Source: Gordonia alkaliphila (GTDB lineage: Bacteria > Actinomycetota > Actinomycetes > Mycobacteriales > Mycobacteriaceae). Taken from it: DNA of 64,000 bases. The stretch is taken from the NCBI RefSeq assembly GCF_023017165.1, contig NZ_JALKBW010000001.1, positions 868,001-932,000 of the forward strand, given 5' to 3'. The position numbers and the translations under genes are program-made. Each line of letters begins with the position of its first letter. The stretch's first letter is position 1. Below the pieces are notes generated by a model. The model saw only the letters and a list, made by a program, of their open reading frames with translations, did not search any database and was not told the origin of the DNA. Below are positions 51,445 through 60,816 of this stretch, in pieces.

Positions 51445-52881
51445 CTACAGGATCGGCGCCGGACGGTACCGGGCCGCCTCGGGGTCGGTATCGAGCAGCG
51501 CGGTGGCCGCCCGGATCACGTTGGCGATCTGCTGGGTGGACGCGCCGACGAAGGCCGACTTGTCGTCGATCAGCTCGTCGAGCTGAGCCCGGTCCAGCGG
51601 CAGACGCTCGTCGGCGGCGAGACGGTCGAGCAGGTCCGGCTCGCGGCCCTCCTCGCGCATGGCCAGGGCCACGGCGACGGCGTTCTCCTTGATCGCCTCG
51701 TGTGCGGTCTCACGACCCACACCGGCGCGCACCGCGGCCATCAGCACCTTGGTGGTGGCCAGGAACGGCAGGTAGCGGTCCAGCTCGTTGGCGATCACCG
51801 CGGGGTAGGCGCCGAACTCGTCGAGCACGGTCAGGAAGGTCTCCAGCAGGCCGTCGATCGCGAAGAACGCGTCCGGCAGCGCGACGCGGCGCACCACCGA
51901 GCAGAAGACGTCGCCCTCGTTCCACTGCGCACCGGCCAGCTCGCCGGTCATCGACGCGTAGCCGCGCAGGATCACCGCGAGGCCGTTGACGCGCTCACAG
52001 CTGCGAGTGTTCATCTTGTGCGGCATGGCCGAGCTGCCCACCTGGCCGGGCTGGAAGCCCTCGGTGACCAGTTCGTGGCCGGCCATCAGCCGGATGGTGG
52101 TGGCCAACGACGACGGCGCCGCCGCCACCTGTACCAGCGCGGACACGACGTCGTAGTCGAGCGAGCGCGGGTACACCTGGCCGACGGAGGTCAGCGCGTT
52201 GGCGAAGCCCAGGTGGGTGGCGACCTTGGCTTCGAGGGCGTCGAGCTTCTCCTCGTCGCCGTCGAGCAGATCGAGCATGTCCTGGCTGGTGCCCATCGGG
52301 CCCTTGATGCCGCGCAGCGGGTAGCGCGCGATCAGCTCGTCGAGCCGGGTGATGCCGATCATCAGTTCGTCGGCGGCCGACGCGAAGCGCTTGCCGAGCG
52401 TGGTGGCCTGCGCGGCGACGTTGTGGCTGCGCCCGGCCATCACGGTGGTCACGTACAGCGCGGCGCCCTCGGTGAGGCGCGCGAGCAGCGTGAGGCTGTG
52501 CCGGCGCACGTAGGTCAGCGAGCTGAGGATCTGCAGCTGCTCCACGTTCTCGGTGAGGTCGCGGCTGGTCATGCCCTTGTGGATCTGTTCGTGACCGGCG
52601 AGGGCGTTGAACTCCTCGATGCGCGCCTTCACGTCGTGGCGGGTGACCCGCTCGCGCTCGGCGATGGAATCCAGATCCACCTGATCGACGACGCGCTCGT
52701 AGTCGGCGATGGCGTCGGCGGGGACGTCGATCCCCAGCTCGCGCTGCGCCTGCAGCACCGCGATCCAGAGGCGGCGCTCCAGGATGATCTTGTTCCGCGG
52801 CGACCAGATCTCACCGAGATCTGCAGAGGCGTAGCGGCTGGCCAGGACATTGCTGATGGCAGGTTTTCCCACGTCGAGCAT
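51445..52881 (-). CDS. purB: Adenylosuccinate lyase
   Basis: A 478-residue member of the fumarase/aspartase superfamily acting twice in purine synthesis (SAICAR and adenylosuccinate cleavage). The superfamily signature is GQVGSSAMPHKMNTRSCERV; MAGRSHNVAAQATTLGKRFAS and HKGMTSRDLTENVEQLQI hold other catalytic residues. It starts at ATG 52881 with a possible GTG three codons later. It is followed by purC. Confidence 0.95.
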   Translation of the reverse strand: MLDVGKPAISNVLASRYASADLGEIWSPRNKIILERRLWIAVLQAQRELGIDVPADAIADYERVVDQVDLDSIAERERVTRHDVKARIEEFNALAGHEQIHKGMTSRDLTENVEQLQILSSLTYVRRHSLTLLARLTEGAALYVTTVMAGRSHNVAAQATTLGKRFASAADELMIGITRLDELIARYPLRGIKGPMGTSQDMLDLLDGDEEKLDALEAKVATHLGFANALTSVGQVYPRSLDYDVVSALVQVAAAPSSLATTIRLMAGHELVTEGFQPGQVGSSAMPHKMNTRSCERVNGLAVILRGYASMTGELAGAQWNEGDVFCSVVRRVALPDAFFAIDGLLETFLTVLDEFGAYPAVIANELDRYLPFLATTKVLMAAVRAGVGRETAHEAIKENAVAVALAMREEGREPDLLDRLAADERLPLDRAQLDELIDDKSAFVGASTQQIANVIRAATALLDTDPEAARYRPAPIL

Positions 52882-52936
52882 TCTACGGCCCAGGTCGCCC
52901 GCGGGGTGAATCCGCGACCTCGGAGGCGACTGGCCC

Positions 52937-52966
52937 TTGCCAATCCGATACCCCCATGGGTATATT
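52937..52966 (+). promoter_or_regulatory. Promoter of the MMPL gene
   Basis: TTGCCA (52937-52942) and TATATT (52961-52966) are 18 bases apart, a good match to the housekeeping consensus. The first G-tract palindrome fills most of the spacer and reaches into the -10, so a repressor bound there would block polymerase. Confidence 0.6.
52948..52963. promoter_or_regulatory. Operator 1, CsoR/CstR-type palindrome
   Basis: ATACCCCCATGGGTAT, a near-perfect palindrome in the MMPL promoter spacer. CsoR/CstR-family repressors bind sites with AT-flanked C-tract/G-tract halves of this kind. A gene for such a repressor follows the MMPL gene. Confidence 0.7.
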
Positions 52967-52981
52967 CGCCGTCACCTGTTC

Positions 52982-52997
52982 ATACCCCTAGGGGTAT
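52982..52997. promoter_or_regulatory. Operator 2, CsoR/CstR-type palindrome
   Basis: ATACCCCTAGGGGTAT, a perfect 16-bp palindrome starting 34 bases after operator 1 and 18 bases before the MMPL start codon. Together the two sites straddle the expected transcription start. Confidence 0.75.
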
Positions 52998-53014
52998 CAC
53001 ACCGAGAGGCCGTC

Positions 53015-55210
53015 ATGAGTACCGACGTCACCACCGATCCATCAGACACCTCGCCGCCCGGCGAGGCGGAAGTCTTCACACCCGGCCCGATGGCCCGGCT
53101 CGGCACGTGGGCCGGCACCCACCGCCGCTGGGTGTTCGCCATCTGGGCCGTCCTCGTGATCGGCCTCGGCGCCGCCGCACCGTCGGTGTTCTCCTCGCTG
53201 GCCGGCGCCGGCTGGCAGGCCAACGGCTCGGAGTCGGTGCAGGTCCGCGAACTGGCCCAGGAGCACTTCGGCGGCAACTCGTCGGCCGCGGTGCAGGTGG
53301 TCCTGAACTCGCCCGACGGTCCGCTCGACCCGGCCGCCCAGAACGAGATCCTCACCGAGCTGCGCGCCATCGCCGACGGCGACGACCGCTTCGCCACGGT
53401 GATCGATCCGCAGCCGGGCATGACCGTCAGTCCGGACGGGCGCACCGCGATCGCCATCATCGGCGCCAACGCGAGCACCGACGACATGGTCAAGGCCGTC
53501 GACGACCACAAGGCCGAGATCACGGCCCTGGCCACCGACGACGTCGAGGTCTACCCCACCGGCGCGTCCGCGCTGTGGAGCGACTTCAACAAGGCCAACC
53601 ACGACGCCATGATCAAGGCCGAGATGATCTCCTGGCCGCTGACGCTGGCGATCATGGTGGTCGCGTTCGGCTCGGTGGTCGCCGCCGGTCTGCCGCTGCT
53701 GCTGACCCTGGCCGGCCTGGTGGCCTCCGCGGGCGCCCTGGTGCTGCTCAACGCCGTCACGCCGATCTCGGTGTGGGCGATGAACTTCGCCATGATGTTC
53801 GCCCTGGCCCTGGGTATCGACTACGCCCTGTTCATGGTCGCCCGCTTCCGCACCGCCTTCGCCCAGGCGCAGCAGAAGCACGGTGACAAGGCGGCCGCGC
53901 TGCGCGCCACCGCGGAAACGATGGACACCGCCGGTAAGGCGATCCTGCTGTCCGGCCTGACCGTCCTGGTCAGCCTGTCGGCGGTGCTGATGGTCCCCGC
54001 CCCCGCGGTGCGCACCATGGCCGTCGGCATCATGCTGGCCGTCGCCTTCGTCCTCGCCGCCAGCCTCACCCTGCTGCCGGCGGTGCTGGCAGCGCTGGGC
54101 GGCAAGGTCAACGCGGGCTCGCTGCCGTGGACCAAGAAGGCGCACCATCACCACGGCCACTCGCCGCTGTTCACCAAGTGGGGCAAGTTCCTGGACCGTC
54201 GTCCGTGGGCTCCGGCCATCGTCGCCGTCGGCATCCTCATCGCCCTGGCCCTGCCCGTCTTCGGGATCAAGGTGGCCATGCCGTCGATCGCCGTGGTCCC
54301 CGAGGACGCTCCCGTCCGCCAGGGCTACGAAGTGGTCGCCGCGCAGATGGGTCCGGGTGCGCCCGGCATGCTGACCATCATCGCGCCGGAAGCCGACGCC
54401 GCCGCCACCGCGACCGCGGTCGCCGCCAACGGCGACATCGCCGCCGTCATGCCGGCCCAGCCGGCCGGCGACGGATCAGGCCTGGTGATGATCCAGGCCA
54501 TGCCGAAGGTCGACCCGTCCGACGAGTCGATGGGCGGCACCGTCGCGACCCTGCGTGCAGAGCTGCCGGCCGGCGCCCTCGTCGGCGGCCCCGCGGTGGA
54601 GAACCTGGACCTGCAGGACACGTTGAACACCTGGTTCCCGCGGGTGGCGGGCACCATCCTGGCGTTGGGCTTCCTGCTGCTGCTGGTCGCGCTGCGCGCG
54701 CCGGTGATCGCACTGCTGGGCACCGTGGTGAGTCTGCTGTCGACGGCGGCCGCGTTCGGCGTCGCCAAGCTGATCTTCGGTGACGGCATCGGCGCCGACC
54801 TGCTCGGCTTCGACCCGCAGGGCTTCCTGAACGGCTGGGGTCCGGTGTTCTTCTTCGCGATGATCTTCGCGATCGCGATGGACTACACGGTCTTCCTGCT
54901 GGCCACCGCCAAGGAGCACTACGAGCATCACGGTGATCCGCGCCAGGCGCAGCAGGACGCGATGGGCCAGTCCGGTCGCATCATCTTCGCCGCAGCCGCG
55001 GTGATGGTGGCGGTGTTCTTCTCCTTCGCGCTGGCCGACCCGCTGCCGCCCAAGGAGATGGGCATCATCCTCGGCGTCGCGGTGCTGCTCGACGCCCTGC
55101 TGATCCGCCTGATCCTGCTGCCCGCGATCCTGCGGGTGTCCCACCACGGCGCCTGGTGGTGCCCCAAGTGGCTGGACCGGATCCTGCCGACGATCAGCTT
55201 CAAGCACTGA
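53015..55210 (+). CDS. MMPL/RND-family membrane transporter
   Basis: A 731-residue MMPL-family exporter with about 12 membrane helices: one near residue 40, a block of five at about 190-370, one near 410 and a block of five at about 545-715. Two large exterior loops follow helices 1 and 7. The MMPL hallmark repeats, ALGIDYALFMVARFRTAF and AIAMDYTVFLLATAKEHY, each carry the Asp-Tyr pair used for proton coupling. A His-rich linker KKAHHHHGHSP lies near residue 370. ATG 53015 is chosen over upstream codons that would overlap the operators. Substrate unknown; promoter context implies induction through the CstR-like repressor. Confidence 0.9.
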   Translation: MSTDVTTDPSDTSPPGEAEVFTPGPMARLGTWAGTHRRWVFAIWAVLVIGLGAAAPSVFSSLAGAGWQANGSESVQVRELAQEHFGGNSSAAVQVVLNSPDGPLDPAAQNEILTELRAIADGDDRFATVIDPQPGMTVSPDGRTAIAIIGANASTDDMVKAVDDHKAEITALATDDVEVYPTGASALWSDFNKANHDAMIKAEMISWPLTLAIMVVAFGSVVAAGLPLLLTLAGLVASAGALVLLNAVTPISVWAMNFAMMFALALGIDYALFMVARFRTAFAQAQQKHGDKAAALRATAETMDTAGKAILLSGLTVLVSLSAVLMVPAPAVRTMAVGIMLAVAFVLAASLTLLPAVLAALGGKVNAGSLPWTKKAHHHHGHSPLFTKWGKFLDRRPWAPAIVAVGILIALALPVFGIKVAMPSIAVVPEDAPVRQGYEVVAAQMGPGAPGMLTIIAPEADAAATATAVAANGDIAAVMPAQPAGDGSGLVMIQAMPKVDPSDESMGGTVATLRAELPAGALVGGPAVENLDLQDTLNTWFPRVAGTILALGFLLLLVALRAPVIALLGTVVSLLSTAAAFGVAKLIFGDGIGADLLGFDPQGFLNGWGPVFFFAMIFAIAMDYTVFLLATAKEHYEHHGDPRQAQQDAMGQSGRIIFAAAAVMVAVFFSFALADPLPPKEMGIILGVAVLLDALLIRLILLPAILRVSHHGAWWCPKWLDRILPTISFKH

Positions 55211-55225
55211 TACCCCAAGGGGCAT
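55210..55225. promoter_or_regulatory. Operator 3, CsoR/CstR-type palindrome
   Basis: ATACCCCAAGGGGCAT, one mismatch from a palindrome, begins at the last base of the MMPL stop. TAGAAT at 55225-55230 directly after it is a likely -10 for the repressor gene, so the repressor probably controls its own transcription. Confidence 0.68.
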
Positions 55226-55248
55226 AGAATGGACACATCGACTGTTGA

Positions 55249-55551
<303 letters not shown>

Positions 55552-55583
55552 CCCGCACCGACACCGACGACGAAGGAGTAGAC

Positions 55584-55979
55584 ATGGAACTCGCCCTCGC
55601 GACCAGCACCACGGGCACTGTGCCCGAGGTGGCCGACCGCGTCCGCGCGGCACTGTCCGAGCAGGGTTTCGGCGTGCTCACCGAGATCGACATGTCGGCC
55701 ACGCTCAAGACCAAGATCGACGTCGACATGGAGGACTACCTCATCCTCGGCGCCTGCAACCCGCCGTCCGCCTACCGCGCCGTGAGCGCGGAGAAGCAGA
55801 TCGGCCTGTTGCTTCCGTGCAACGTCGTCGTTCGTCGTGACCCCGACGACGTCGACCTCATCCACGTCGAAGCCATGAACCCTCAGCTCATGGTGAACGT
55901 GGTCCCCGACAACCCCGGTCTGATCGAGGTTGCCGACGAAGTGGCAGTGAAGCTGCAGGCTGTGATCGACGCCCTGTGA
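55584..55979 (+). CDS. DUF302 domain protein
   Basis: A 131-residue soluble DUF302 protein: VADRVRAALSEQGFGVLTEIDMSATLK, YLILGACNPPSAYRAVSAEKQIGLLLPCNVVVRR, and DPDDVDLIHVEAMNPQLM. Two cysteines (Cys in GACNPP and LLPCNVV) are at positions conserved in the family and could be redox-active or carry persulfide. DUF302 genes often lie by DUF156 repressors and sulfur-transfer genes. It starts at ATG 55584 behind GAAGGAG, 32 bases after the repressor gene. Function unsettled. Confidence 0.88.
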   Translation: MELALATSTTGTVPEVADRVRAALSEQGFGVLTEIDMSATLKTKIDVDMEDYLILGACNPPSAYRAVSAEKQIGLLLPCNVVVRRDPDDVDLIHVEAMNPQLMVNVVPDNPGLIEVADEVAVKLQAVIDAL

Positions 55980-56902
55980 CCGATCTGTTCACCGGACCCA
56001 CCCGGCGGCGCTTCTTGGTAAGCGCCGCCGGTGTGGCGTCTCTGGCCGGTTTGTCCGCGTGCGGCATCGCGCACACCGCCACCGACCCCGAGGGCCTCGA
56101 CGGCCGCGGCGGCGATGACGAACTGCCCACCCAGACTCAAGCCCCGAACGCCCCCGGCGGACCCGCCGTGATCACCGGCTCGTTCAAGTCGGCCAAGATG
56201 GCCGGCCGCGAGACCAAGTGGGCCGTCGCCCGTCCCAGCGGCGTGACCGGCACCCTGCCCGTGGTGCTCGTGGCGCACGCGTTGAACACGGACGAGAGCA
56301 CCATCTTCAGCTCGTTCATGGACATGCAGGGCGTGCTGCAGCGGTACGTCGACGCCGGTGGCCCGCCGTTCGCGCTGGCCGCCGCCGACGTGGGCCGCAA
56401 CTACTTCCATCGTCGCAACGACGGCGCCGACGGCGGCGCCATGATGCTCGACGAATTCCTGCCCATGCTGGGCGAGAACCAGGAGCTCGACCTCCGCACC
56501 GACCGCTTCGGCCTCTACGGCTGGTCCATGGGCGGCTACGGCGCGCTGCGGATGGGCGCCATGATCGGCGCCCCGCGCGTGGCCGCGATCGCCGTCAGCT
56601 CCCCCGCGATGTGGGCCGACCCGACCGCCTACCCGCCGCGCGCCTTCGACTCGTACGAGGACTACCTGGCCAACTCGCTGTTCGGCCAGCAGCAGGCGTT
56701 CTCCCGGATCCCGGTGATGATCTCGATCGGCGCGGCCGACCAGTTCTACACCTACACCCGGCAGTGGGCCGCCGAACTCCGTCCGCCCGCCGCCTTCGGC
56801 ACCTCCCCCGGCGGCCACACCACGCGCTTCTGGCGTTCGGTGATGCCCGAGCAGGTGGAATTCCTCGGCCGCAACCTCGCCCTATCCAGCCCTTCGGCGT
56901 AG
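55976..56902 (+). CDS. Tat-exported lipoprotein esterase (alpha/beta hydrolase)
   Basis: A 308-residue exported hydrolase. The N-terminus has a twin-arginine motif (TRRRFLVSAAG) and a lipobox LSACG, so it is probably a Tat lipoprotein. The hydrolase domain has VVLVAHALNTDES, nucleophile serine in FGLYGWSMGGYGALRMG, acid in SIGAADQFY and a late histidine in SPGGHTTRFWRS. The organisation is that of esterase D/Ag85-related enzymes. GTG 55976 overlaps the DUF302 stop (GTGA), so it is in the same transcript. The substrate is unknown. Confidence 0.82.
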   Translation: MTDLFTGPTRRRFLVSAAGVASLAGLSACGIAHTATDPEGLDGRGGDDELPTQTQAPNAPGGPAVITGSFKSAKMAGRETKWAVARPSGVTGTLPVVLVAHALNTDESTIFSSFMDMQGVLQRYVDAGGPPFALAAADVGRNYFHRRNDGADGGAMMLDEFLPMLGENQELDLRTDRFGLYGWSMGGYGALRMGAMIGAPRVAAIAVSSPAMWADPTAYPPRAFDSYEDYLANSLFGQQQAFSRIPVMISIGAADQFYTYTRQWAAELRPPAAFGTSPGGHTTRFWRSVMPEQVEFLGRNLALSSPSA

Positions 56903-57052
56903 GTCTCGCTGCGGCGTCGTCGACCCCCTCTGACCTGCGGGGAGGCGGGGCGGCGGGGTGGGCGACGGAGCTGTGGACAACCCCGATAGCACCGTGCGGG
57001 CCTGTGGACAGGGCCGAGGTGAGGGTCGTCGAGCGGGTGTCTGCTGCCTGCT

Positions 57053-58030
57053 ATGACACCGACTCGGCTCAACTATCCCGTCGACCGCCACGGCCTGATC
57101 AGACGCGACCTCACCGTCGAGGCGGGATTCTCCGACCACGACCTCGCGCACTCGGTCAAGACCAAGCAGCTGATCCGCCTCACCAGCGGCGTCTATCGCG
57201 CGCGGATCGACGTCGACCCCGAAGACCGCACCGCGGTGGCCGAGGCGAAGATCGAGGCGTTCCGGCTGAAGAGCCTCGCGATCGCGACGGGCCGGGACCA
57301 CGGCGGCAACACGGCCCTGAGCCACACGTCGGCGGCGATCGTGCACGGGCTGCCGCTTCTGAAACCGGAGCTGGAGATGGTGCACCTCACCAACGGTGAG
57401 ATCGGCGGCGGACGAGCACGCAAGAACTCCCTCCTGCACGCCAGCGATCTGCCCGCCGGAGATGTGGTGAAAGTCAACGGCGTCTGGATCACCAGCCTGG
57501 CGCGCACCGCGGCCGACGTCGCCCAACTCGCACCGGCGCACGATCCGCTCGCCTTCTCCCAGGCCATGACCGTGTTCGACGCCGCGCTGCGGGCCGGGGT
57601 CGACCGGGACGAGCTGGCGGCGCAACTGGATCGACGACGCCGCCGCGGCACCCGCGTCGCGAAGGCGGCGCTGCCGTGGGCCGACCGGCGGGCGGAGTCG
57701 GTCGGCGAATCGTGGGGTCGTGCGCAGATGATCCAGCGCGGGCTGCCGGCCCCGGAACTCCAGGTGGAGTACCACGTCGGCGGCGAGACCCACCGCGTCG
57801 ACGGCGACTGGGAGCGCAAACTCGTCTGGGAGTTCGACGGCCGCGGCAAGTACCAGCGGTACCTCGCCGACGGCGAGACCCCGGCCGACGCGTACTGGCG
57901 CGAGAAGAAGCGCGAGGACGCACTGCGCTCACTCGGCGTCTTCGTCGTCCGGACGTACTGGGACCTGATGGAGCGCGGCCGGGCCGTCGACCCGATCGAA
58001 CGCGCCCTCTTCCACCTCGGCCTCTGCTGA
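57053..58030 (+). CDS. AbiEi-like protein with C-terminal DUF559-type nuclease-like domain
   Basis: A 325-residue protein. The N-terminal 90 residues form a winged-helix-like segment (HGLIRRDLTVEAGFSDHDLAHSVKTKQLIRLTSGVY) typical of AbiEi-type antitoxin DNA-binding domains; the middle carries ALSHTSAAIVHGLPLL and WITSLARTAADVAQ, conserved in this actinobacterial group. The C-terminus has VDGDWERKLVWEFDGRGKY, the D...E-x-D-G-x-x-K pattern of DUF559/Vsr-like PD-(D/E)xK folds. No AbiEii toxin gene is next to it, so it may be an orphan or act alone. It starts at ATG 57053, 150 bases after the esterase gene. Confidence 0.7.
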   Translation: MTPTRLNYPVDRHGLIRRDLTVEAGFSDHDLAHSVKTKQLIRLTSGVYRARIDVDPEDRTAVAEAKIEAFRLKSLAIATGRDHGGNTALSHTSAAIVHGLPLLKPELEMVHLTNGEIGGGRARKNSLLHASDLPAGDVVKVNGVWITSLARTAADVAQLAPAHDPLAFSQAMTVFDAALRAGVDRDELAAQLDRRRRRGTRVAKAALPWADRRAESVGESWGRAQMIQRGLPAPELQVEYHVGGETHRVDGDWERKLVWEFDGRGKYQRYLADGETPADAYWREKKREDALRSLGVFVVRTYWDLMERGRAVDPIERALFHLGLC

Positions 58031-58080
58031 GCTCGCCCGTCGTCGACGCTGCCACCGTCGCCCCCACCCCGCCTAGCCCG

Positions 58081-58150
58081 CGAGTCGCGACCCTAATCGC
58101 GCCTCGCTCCCCGGGCTCCGAGCGCGAGGCGGCAACAGGGTCGCGACACG
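58081..58150 (+). repeat. Palindromic repeat element, copy C
   Basis: GTCGCGACCCT (58084-58094) and AGGGTCGCGAC (58137-58147) are a perfect 11-bp inverted repeat. The interior CGCCTCGC and GCGAGGCG can form a second stem. It is nearly identical to copy D, 111 bases downstream. Confidence 0.85.
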
Positions 58151-58191
58151 CCAGAGGGGCGGTGTGCGCGCACCCTCCGCCGCCGAACCCG

Positions 58192-58261
58192 CACGTCGCG
58201 ACGCTAATCGCGCCTCGCTCCCCGGGCTCCGAGCGCGAGGCGGCAACAGGGTCGCGACACG
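58192..58261 (+). repeat. Palindromic repeat element, copy D
   Basis: GTCGCGACGCT (58195-58205) and AGGGTCGCGAC (58248-58258), with one mismatch to the copy C end and an otherwise identical interior. Copies C and D are direct repeats and fill most of the 258-base gap between the convergent AbiEi-like and purD genes. Confidence 0.85.
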
Positions 58262-58288
58262 CCGGAGAGGGGGTGTGCGCGGCGGGGT

Positions 58289-59542
58289 CTACAGAGAAAT
58301 GCGGCCCTGCTCGGCGGCGAGGCCGATGTCGGTGCGGAAGTGGGCGCCGGGGAGCTTGACGGCGGCGAGGCGCTCGTAGGCCTGGGCGCGGGCGGCGGCG
58401 AGGTCAGCGCCGCGGCCCACCACCGACAGCACGCGGCCGCCGGCGGAGACCACGCGGTCGTCCGCGTCGAGCTTGGTGCCCGCGTGGAGCACACCCTCGC
58501 CGTCGGACCCGACGATCACGTCGCCGGTGCGCGGGGTGCTCGGGTAGTTCTCGGCGGCCAGTACCACCACGACGGCGGCACCAGGATGCCACTGCAGCGG
58601 CGCCAGCTCGGCGAGCGTGCCGGTGGCGGTCGCGTTCAGCGCCTCGCCCAGCGGGGACTCGAGCAGGTCGAGCACGGCCTGGGTCTCCGGGTCGCCGAAG
58701 CGGCAGTTGAACTCCACCACGGCCGGGCCCTCGTCGTCGACGGCCAGCCCGGCGTACAGCAGCCCGTTGAACGGGGTGCCGCGCTTGGTGAGCTCGGCGG
58801 CGACGGGCTTGCACACCTCGTCGACGATCCGGTCGACCATCGCCTGCGGCAGCCACGGCAGCGGCGTGTACGCGCCCATGCCGCCGGTGTTGGGGCCCTG
58901 GTCGCCGTCCCCGACGCGCTTGTGGTCCTGCGCGGGCAGCAGCGGCACCACGGTGTCGCCGTCGACCAGACAGAACAGCGAGACCTCGGGTCCGGACAGG
59001 AAGCTCTCCAGCAGCACCGGATGGCCGTGCTCCAGGCAGTCGGCGGCGTGGGCGCGAGCGGCGGCGCGGTCCGGGGTCACCACGACGCCCTTGCCCGCGG
59101 CCAGGCCGTCGTCCTTGACCACCCAGGTGGGACCGAAGCGGTCCAGGGCGGCGTCGAGGTCGGCGGGATTGTCGACGATCTCGGCGCGCGCGGTGCGCAC
59201 CCCGGCGGCGGCCATGACGTCCTTGGCGAACGCCTTGGAACCCTCGATCTGTGCGGCGGCGGCACTCGGGCCGAAGGTCGCGATCCCGGCGGCGCGCAGC
59301 GCGTCGGCCACGCCGAGCACCAGCGGCACCTCGGGGCCGATCACCACGAGGTCGGCGGCGATCTTCTGCGCCAGCGCGACCACGGCGTCGGCCGAGGCGA
59401 CGTCGACCGCGTGCACGGTGGCCACCGACGCGATACCGGCATTGCCGGGCGCCGCGTGCAGCTCGGTGACCGACGGGTCACGCTGAAGTCCAAGAAGCAG
59501 GGCATGTTCGCGGCCGCCCGAGCCGATCACGAGTACTCGCAC
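58289..59542 (-). CDS. purD: Phosphoribosylamine-glycine ligase
   Basis: A 417-residue GAR synthetase of purine synthesis, an ATP-grasp ligase. It begins [17 protein letters not shown], continues with [15 protein letters not shown], the ATP-grasp [15 protein letters not shown] and [15 protein letters not shown], and the family signature [15 protein letters not shown]. It starts at ATG 59542. The right end overlaps nothing; the left end is 28 bases from repeat copy D. Confidence 0.96.
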   Translation of the reverse strand: MRVLVIGSGGREHALLLGLQRDPSVTELHAAPGNAGIASVATVHAVDVASADAVVALAQKIAADLVVIGPEVPLVLGVADALRAAGIATFGPSAAAAQIEGSKAFAKDVMAAAGVRTARAEIVDNPADLDAALDRFGPTWVVKDDGLAAGKGVVVTPDRAAARAHAADCLEHGHPVLLESFLSGPEVSLFCLVDGDTVVPLLPAQDHKRVGDGDQGPNTGGMGAYTPLPWLPQAMVDRIVDEVCKPVAAELTKRGTPFNGLLYAGLAVDDEGPAVVEFNCRFGDPETQAVLDLLESPLGEALNATATGTLAELAPLQWHPGAAVVVVLAAENYPSTPRTGDVIVGSDGEGVLHAGTKLDADDRVVSAGGRVLSVVGRGADLAAARAQAYERLAAVKLPGAHFRTDIGLAAEQGRISL

Positions 59543-59552
59543 GTCGTTCAGC

Positions 59553-60764
59553 CTAGTGCGTTCGGTACCGGAGCCGGGAACCGAACTCCACCACCAGCAC
59601 GGCCAGCACCGGCGCCAGGCAGCCGACCACCGTCGCCACGAGCAGCCCGCCGCCGACCGCAGCGATCACCGCGCCGACGAGCAGCGGCACGGCCGCGGCC
59701 AGCAGCAGCGGAACCAGCCGGTGGTCGAGCCCGGCCAGGAAGTAGTACATGGCGACGGTCCCGAAACAGAACAGCGCCAGCGGGATCGCGACCGAGCCGT
59801 ACACGGCGAGATCAGAGATGGCGGTCTCGCCCTCGAACCAGAGCGCGATCAGGTGAATGCCCGAGCCCACCGCCGCGCACGCCACCACGATCACCATGCT
59901 GCCGTAGCCGAACACGAACGAGCGGTGCTTGTTGCGCTCCAGCGGCCGCCCCACGTCGAGCCGGAAGTACAGCCACCACATCGCGAACGTCACGCCCATC
60001 GCGGTGAGCCCGAGGACCGCCGTCTGCAGGCTCCAGCCGGTGCGGCCGATCAGCGCCTGCAGCACCGCGACGGTGCCTACCACGCCCTCGCCGAGGGTGA
60101 TCACCACCAGCGTCGAATAGCGTTCGACGATGTGCCCGGCATGCCACGGCGTCGGGGTGAATCGGGTCTCCGCCAGACCCGGGCCCAGCAGTTCCACGGC
60201 CATGCAGATCGCGATGCCGATCAGGGTGGGACCGAGCGTCAACGGCACCGCCGCCACCACGATCCATCCGAGCTGCGCGAGCGCGGTCATGCCCGCGTAG
60301 GTGAGGCAGGTGGCCCGATAGTCCGGCGCCTGCGCGGCCGCCCGCAGCCACTGCGCGATCATCGCCGCGCGCATCACCAGGTAGCCGACGATCACCACCA
60401 CGAGGTCGACGTGCGCGTCGGCGTCGATGGACGCGAAGACCGGCGGCATGCCGATCGCGATGATCGCCACCCCGATCATCTGCACCAGCGTGAGCAGGCG
60501 GTACAGCCAGTCGTCGGTGTCGAAGGCCGACGAGAACCACGCGAAGTTGATCCACGCCCAGACCGCCGCGAACGTGGCGATGCCGTAGCCGAGGATCGCG
60601 GACCGGAAGTGCCCGTCCGCCAGGTACTCGGCCAGCTGGACACCGGCGATGGAGAAGGCGACCACGAAGACGAGGTCGTAGAACACCTCGAGTCCGCTCG
60701 CGGCGCGCTGCTCCTGCATCGGATCGCGGCCGCTCATCCGCCGCAGACTCGTCGGAATGCTCAC
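59553..60764 (-). CDS. Low temperature requirement protein A (LtrA) family membrane protein
   Basis: A 403-residue membrane protein with about eleven hydrophobic segments. The conserved LtrA opening is [19 protein letters not shown] near residue 25, and [20 protein letters not shown] near residue 200 is the second family motif. GTG 60764 is chosen because upstream codons would run into the divergent recQ gene. The family is found in many bacteria, with an uncertain role in cold growth. It is 10 bases from purD, possibly co-transcribed. Confidence 0.85.
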   Translation of the reverse strand: MSIPTSLRRMSGRDPMQEQRAASGLEVFYDLVFVVAFSIAGVQLAEYLADGHFRSAILGYGIATFAAVWAWINFAWFSSAFDTDDWLYRLLTLVQMIGVAIIAIGMPPVFASIDADAHVDLVVVIVGYLVMRAAMIAQWLRAAAQAPDYRATCLTYAGMTALAQLGWIVVAAVPLTLGPTLIGIAICMAVELLGPGLAETRFTPTPWHAGHIVERYSTLVVITLGEGVVGTVAVLQALIGRTGWSLQTAVLGLTAMGVTFAMWWLYFRLDVGRPLERNKHRSFVFGYGSMVIVVACAAVGSGIHLIALWFEGETAISDLAVYGSVAIPLALFCFGTVAMYYFLAGLDHRLVPLLLAAAVPLLVGAVIAAVGGGLLVATVVGCLAPVLAVLVVEFGSRLRYRTH

Positions 60765-60816
60765 TCGGAAAAGCGTAGACCGGTGTTCGTCGTACCCTGC
60801 GGATAATCTCGACGAC

